Below are positions 61,047 through 64,000 of a stretch of DNA of 64,000 nucleotides, in pieces. This DNA comes from Bacteroidota bacterium (GTDB lineage Bacteria > Bacteroidota > Bacteroidia > Chitinophagales > BACL12). Under the pieces are notes generated by a model, which worked only from the letters and a program-made list of their open reading frames with translations, was not told the DNA's origin and made no database searches. The DNA lies in contig JADJJZ010000015.1 of assembly GCA_016706255.1 (NCBI GenBank), positions 12,929-76,928 on the forward strand, written 5' to 3'. The stretch's first letter is position 1. Each line of letters opens with the position of its first letter. Made by a program: the position numbers and the translations under genes.

Positions 61047-61142
61047 AGTGATAAGATGTGCAAATGTGTTAGGCAATACCTGAAGAGGGTTCAGATGATA
61101 TAAAAACGGAACCATTCGGGGGTGAAAAAAGTCGGCTCACAC

Positions 61143-61165
61143 CTTATTGTAACATTTACAATAAG
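61143..61165. promoter_or_regulatory. Perfect palindrome with 10-base arms before the epimerase gene
   Basis: CTTATTGTAA and TTACAATAAG flank a three-base centre (CAT). It lies 71 bases upstream of the epimerase start and 160 from the ATP-grasp operon. The size and spacing resemble a TetR-type operator, though no regulator gene is nearby. Confidence 0.5.
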
Positions 61166-61235
61166 TTAACACTAACAGCTCGTTATAGCACACAATATTT
61201 AGGTTACCTTTACGTCTTTAATAAAAAATCACATT

Positions 61236-62156
61236 ATGCAAACCATTTTAGGAGCCGTGGAACTATCGGTAAAGATTTAGCAAAGGAGCTAATAAATTAT
61301 ACATCTGAAATACGATTGGTAAGTAGAAATCCTAAAAAGTAAATGATACGGATATTCTGCATCCGCAGATTTAAGTGATGCAAAACAAATTGAAGGCGCA
61401 ATTGCAGGAAGTGAAGTAGTTTATGTAGTAGTTGGTTTTGAATACACATTAAAAGTATGGCAAACACAATGGCCCACATTAATGCGAAATGTAATTGATT
61501 CATGTGCAAAACATAATTGTAAACTAGTATTTTTTGATAACGTTTATAGTTATGATAAAGGTGAAATACCACACATGACAGAAAATTCAAAATTAAATCC
61601 ACCGAGTAAAAAAGGTGCTGTGCGGAAGCAATTAGTGGATATGATTTGGGATGCAGTAAATCAAAATAAAATACAAGCAATTATTGCAAGAGCAGCAGAT
61701 TTTTATGGCCCTGGTAATGATAAAAGTATGTTGATTTCTACTGTTGCAAATAATTTTAAGAAAGGTAAAACTGCAAATTATTTTGGTGGTACACAATACA
61801 TCCACACTTACACCTTTACACCAGATGCAGCAAAGGCTACAGCCATTTTGGGCAATACTGCAGATGCTTATAATCAAACATGGCATGTACCAACAACAAA
61901 TGAAAAAATTACCGGAAAGCAATGGATTGAATTATTTGCAAAAGAGATGCATGTAAAGCCAAAAGCAATGTTGATTCCCGTATGGATGATGAAAATAATA
62001 GGCTTGTTTGTTCCGGTTTTAAAAGAATTTCCGGAGATGATGTATCAATATAAACAGGATTACTATTTCGACAGCAGCAAATTTGAAAAACGATTTGGCA
62101 TTAAAGCAACATCGCCGGAAGAGGGTGTAAGATTAACGGTGGAAAATTTGAAATAA
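61236..62156 (+). CDS. NAD(P)-dependent epimerase, three frameshifts near its start
   Basis: ATG 61236 starts MQTILGA; the frame then breaks three times: a missing G near 61257 (giving GAGGTIGKDLAKELI), a missing A in the A5 run 61334-61338 (RNPKKVNDTDILHP) and a missing G near 61365 (PADLSDAKQIEGAIAGSEVVYVVVG). From 61482 onward the frame is open (224 residues): VFFDNVYSYDKG, VDMIWDAVNQNKIQAIIARAADFYGPGND and the end FEKRFGIKATSPEEGVRLTV. After repair the protein has about 308 residues and a normal NAD-binding start. The substrate is unknown. A palindrome upstream suggests regulation. Confidence 0.75.
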
Positions 62157-62193
62157 ATGCAGGACCTTCCATTTATTTTGATGTAAGTTTAAT

Positions 62194-63362
62194 TTAGTTG
62201 TTTATTGCAATGGTTTTGTTAATTGAAACAGATTCATTTGCCAAGTTAACAATGTAAATACCTGTTGGCAGATCAAGTTGTAAAATATTTTCTGAGCCTT
62301 GTATCATATTTACATATACAAGTTCACCGGTAATGGTAAAAACTTTTAAATTGTATTCCTTGTTGATATTTTCGTCGATTTGAATATTCAGATTATTTCC
62401 ATACGAAAAAATTTCAATCGTTTCTTCGTTATTTTCAAGTTCATTTTCTAGTTTACAGCTATTTGTTGAAAATGTTTGTATTGGGCAATAGGTAGAAGTG
62501 CTTCCATCAGTACAAATGCTTCTTATTCTCCATTCATAATTTGTACTACAAGTTAACCCCACAACTTTCCGAAATGTTTTTTCACCTGCAATAGTTTTGG
62601 TCGTCCACATTTCAGTGCCGGATTTTCGATATTGTAATTCAAAATAATCGGAAGGCGTTGTAAACCACCTTAATTTAGCGGTGGTTCCGGTTATTGCTAC
62701 TTCGCCATTTGGCAATGGGGGATTACAATCAGGGATATCGCCAATAACAATTGGTTCATTAGCAATTTCAGAATAACCATAGGAATCTATCAAAATATAT
62801 GCACCATTTGATTTTAGTCTAACCCACCCGTAATGTGGTTCACCGCTTATTTTAGCTCAAATCCAACATAATGAAAGCTATAATCATTCCATGGGCCGTG
62901 CCACGAAGCAATGGAACTACCATCGTTGACATAAAGGCTGCCAAATGGAAGCATCATATTTGTTAAACTATCTGAGCCATCTAATGTGTCACCTACATTT
63001 AATTGTTCAGCAAATTGTTGATTGATAATATTCCATCCATAAAAAGACTCCCATGAAGAACTAATAAATACAACTTTGTTATCTCCTAATCCATCAACAT
63101 CTGCTTCTATACCACCTATACAATAATAACAGGGGTCCCAGGTTGTATCTTTAAATAATAGATCATTTGTCCCATCTAAATTAACATCTAAATAATAAGT
63201 TACAGTTTCATCACATTCAAAACAATAAGCATCAATCATTTGATCGGGTACAATATCGAAATAAATTGTTTGGCCATCAACTTTATTTGCCCCTAATAAA
63301 TATGTTCCAGCCATAGCGGAATAGGCTAAAAGTTGAAGATTAGATTTTCGTTGCATACTCAA
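62194..63362 (-). CDS. Secreted FN3 protein with T9SS sorting domain, frameshifted
   Basis: The N-terminal frame (63362-62847) begins MQRKSNLQLLAYSAMAGTYLLGANKVDGQ, a signal peptide, followed by a domain with acidic clusters and four Cys (YCFECDET, CYYCIGG). The T4 run 62850-62853 lacks one base; restoring it reads KISGEPHYGWVRLKSNGAYILIDSYGYSEIANEPIVIGDIP and joins the 62793-62194 frame, with an FN3-like domain (TGTTAKLRWFTTPSDYFELQYRKSG) and a T9SS-type end (IEIFSYGNNLNIQIDENI...LPTGIYIVNLANESVSINKTIAINN). About 388 residues after repair. The function is unknown. Confidence 0.7.
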
Positions 63363-63513
63363 AAGTACATCTAATCAAAATAAATAAAACCTGTATTTAG
63401 TGGAATGACAAAATTACAGTGTGAAATGCCTTTATTACTTAGTAAGGTGAGTTTTATGTTCAGAAATAGGCGTCAAATACTGGGTAATCGGAAAAAAGTC
63501 AAACAACTTTTAA

Positions 63514-63998
63514 TCACTCAATATCCGTATTCAATTTATATCGGCACACGCGATGATTGCCCTGGTCAACCACATAAATCGTTTCGCGTAAATAGGCAAC
63601 GCCGGATGGATTAATAAAATTAAATGGTCCGCTGCCTTCACCACCAAAAGACGCAATTATTTGTTTGGTAGTTGAAGAACCGGCAGGAGGATTTACACCT
63701 TCGTATCCTTTTCGGGTAAATTGATATAAAGAGTCTGTGCCAGCGTCTACAACAAAAATATATCCTGTAAAATCAGGAGCAATATAAACATCAGTAGGAT
63801 TGATAAAACGATTTGGTTCGTATAAAAAGCGATCTGCTTTTGTATAATCAAATACAGTTAGTGCTGCATTTTCGCCATATGTAATTCCACTTTCCGGTCG
63901 CTGAATTGTGCAATCCACAAACATTTATATTGTGCTGACGGATTGGTTAGTGTTATTAAAAATTCGGGTGAGGATGAAATTCCGGATAAACTTTGAGG
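63514..63998 (-). CDS. NHL-repeat protein (partial, frameshifted)
   Basis: The C-terminal part of a protein entering from the right edge. In the frame from 63998 the residues PQSLSGISSSPEFLITLTNPSAQYK are followed by a break in the T3 run 63924-63926; adding one base continues MFVDCTIQRPESGITYG. The part 63924-63514 has NHL repeats (PTDVYIAPDFTGYIFVVDAGTDSLYQFTRKG, NPSGVAYLRETIYVVDQGNHRVCRYKL), a six-bladed beta-propeller that usually binds ligands at the surface. The start lies outside the window, so the total size is unknown. Confidence 0.65.
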
Positions 63999-64000
63999 TG

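Noticed and set aside
60984..61235. A small gene between the ATP-grasp operon and the epimerase
   Set aside because: No frame with start, length and codon use typical of a gene; the stretch instead holds two palindromes.

Overview
The window reads as a chromosomal segment of a low-GC Bacteroidota bacterium, probably of the Chitinophagia/Saprospiria side of the phylum. The evidence is the many secreted proteins ending in a type IX secretion (T9SS) type A sorting domain, a gldC gliding gene, a DUF2480 gene, an exosortase K/MSEP-CTERM pair, and promoters of the Bacteroidota form TTTG-N19-TAnnTTTG. No rRNA, phage, transposon or CRISPR was found; the only RNA gene is a tRNA-Phe.

Layout. 0-5 kb: a secreted amidohydrolase-like protein, a SWIM zinc-finger protein, and a GbsR/MarR regulator with a fatty acid desaturase and a TIGR01777 epimerase; the same palindrome precedes both regulator and desaturase. 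5-10 kb: a T9SS heme c-copper monooxygenase-like protein convergent with a large BNR-propeller protein. 9.6-15.3 kb: a minus-strand operon of a lipoprotein and two paralogous secreted TPR proteins. 15.4-18.8 kb: PadR-PspC operon, a DUF2231-like membrane protein and a DUF4190-like lipoprotein. 18.8-22 kb: outer-membrane barrel/TPR pair and a FrnE-like DsbA protein. 22-25.5 kb: MSEP-CTERM protein with exosortase K. 25.5-36.4 kb: SnoaL protein, PepD, PKD protein, secreted EEP nuclease, second heme-copper protein, secreted cyclophilin, FG-GAP protein. 36.8-45.3 kb: long minus-strand block (gldC, PpiD-like chaperone, DUF2480, lytic transglycosylase, two GT2 glycosyltransferases, GT-C-like membrane protein, tRNA-Phe). 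45.4-57 kb: repeat protein, coaX, OM protein, lptC, gamma carbonic anhydrase, patatin, creD, ctaA, rfbA, galE, terC, TMEM175. 57-61 kb: minus-strand operon of an ATP-grasp ligase, an ATP-grasp-SET fusion and a saccharopine dehydrogenase-like protein. 61-64 kb: epimerase, T9SS protein, NHL-repeat fragment.

The most novel unit is the ATP-grasp / ATP-grasp-SET / saccharopine dehydrogenase operon, which looks like a dedicated amide-ligation, lysine-methylation and lysine-redox pathway. The exosortase K pair, the heme c-copper monooxygenase paralogs and the TPR/lipoprotein operon are further poorly characterised systems.

A caution on quality: about 17 single- or two-base indels, mostly at homopolymers, break otherwise well conserved genes. 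They fall at 14.9-23.5 kb and 51.6-64 kb and are absent elsewhere. Restoring the frame gives full family-length proteins in each case, so I treat these as likely sequence errors and annotate the complete gene span.
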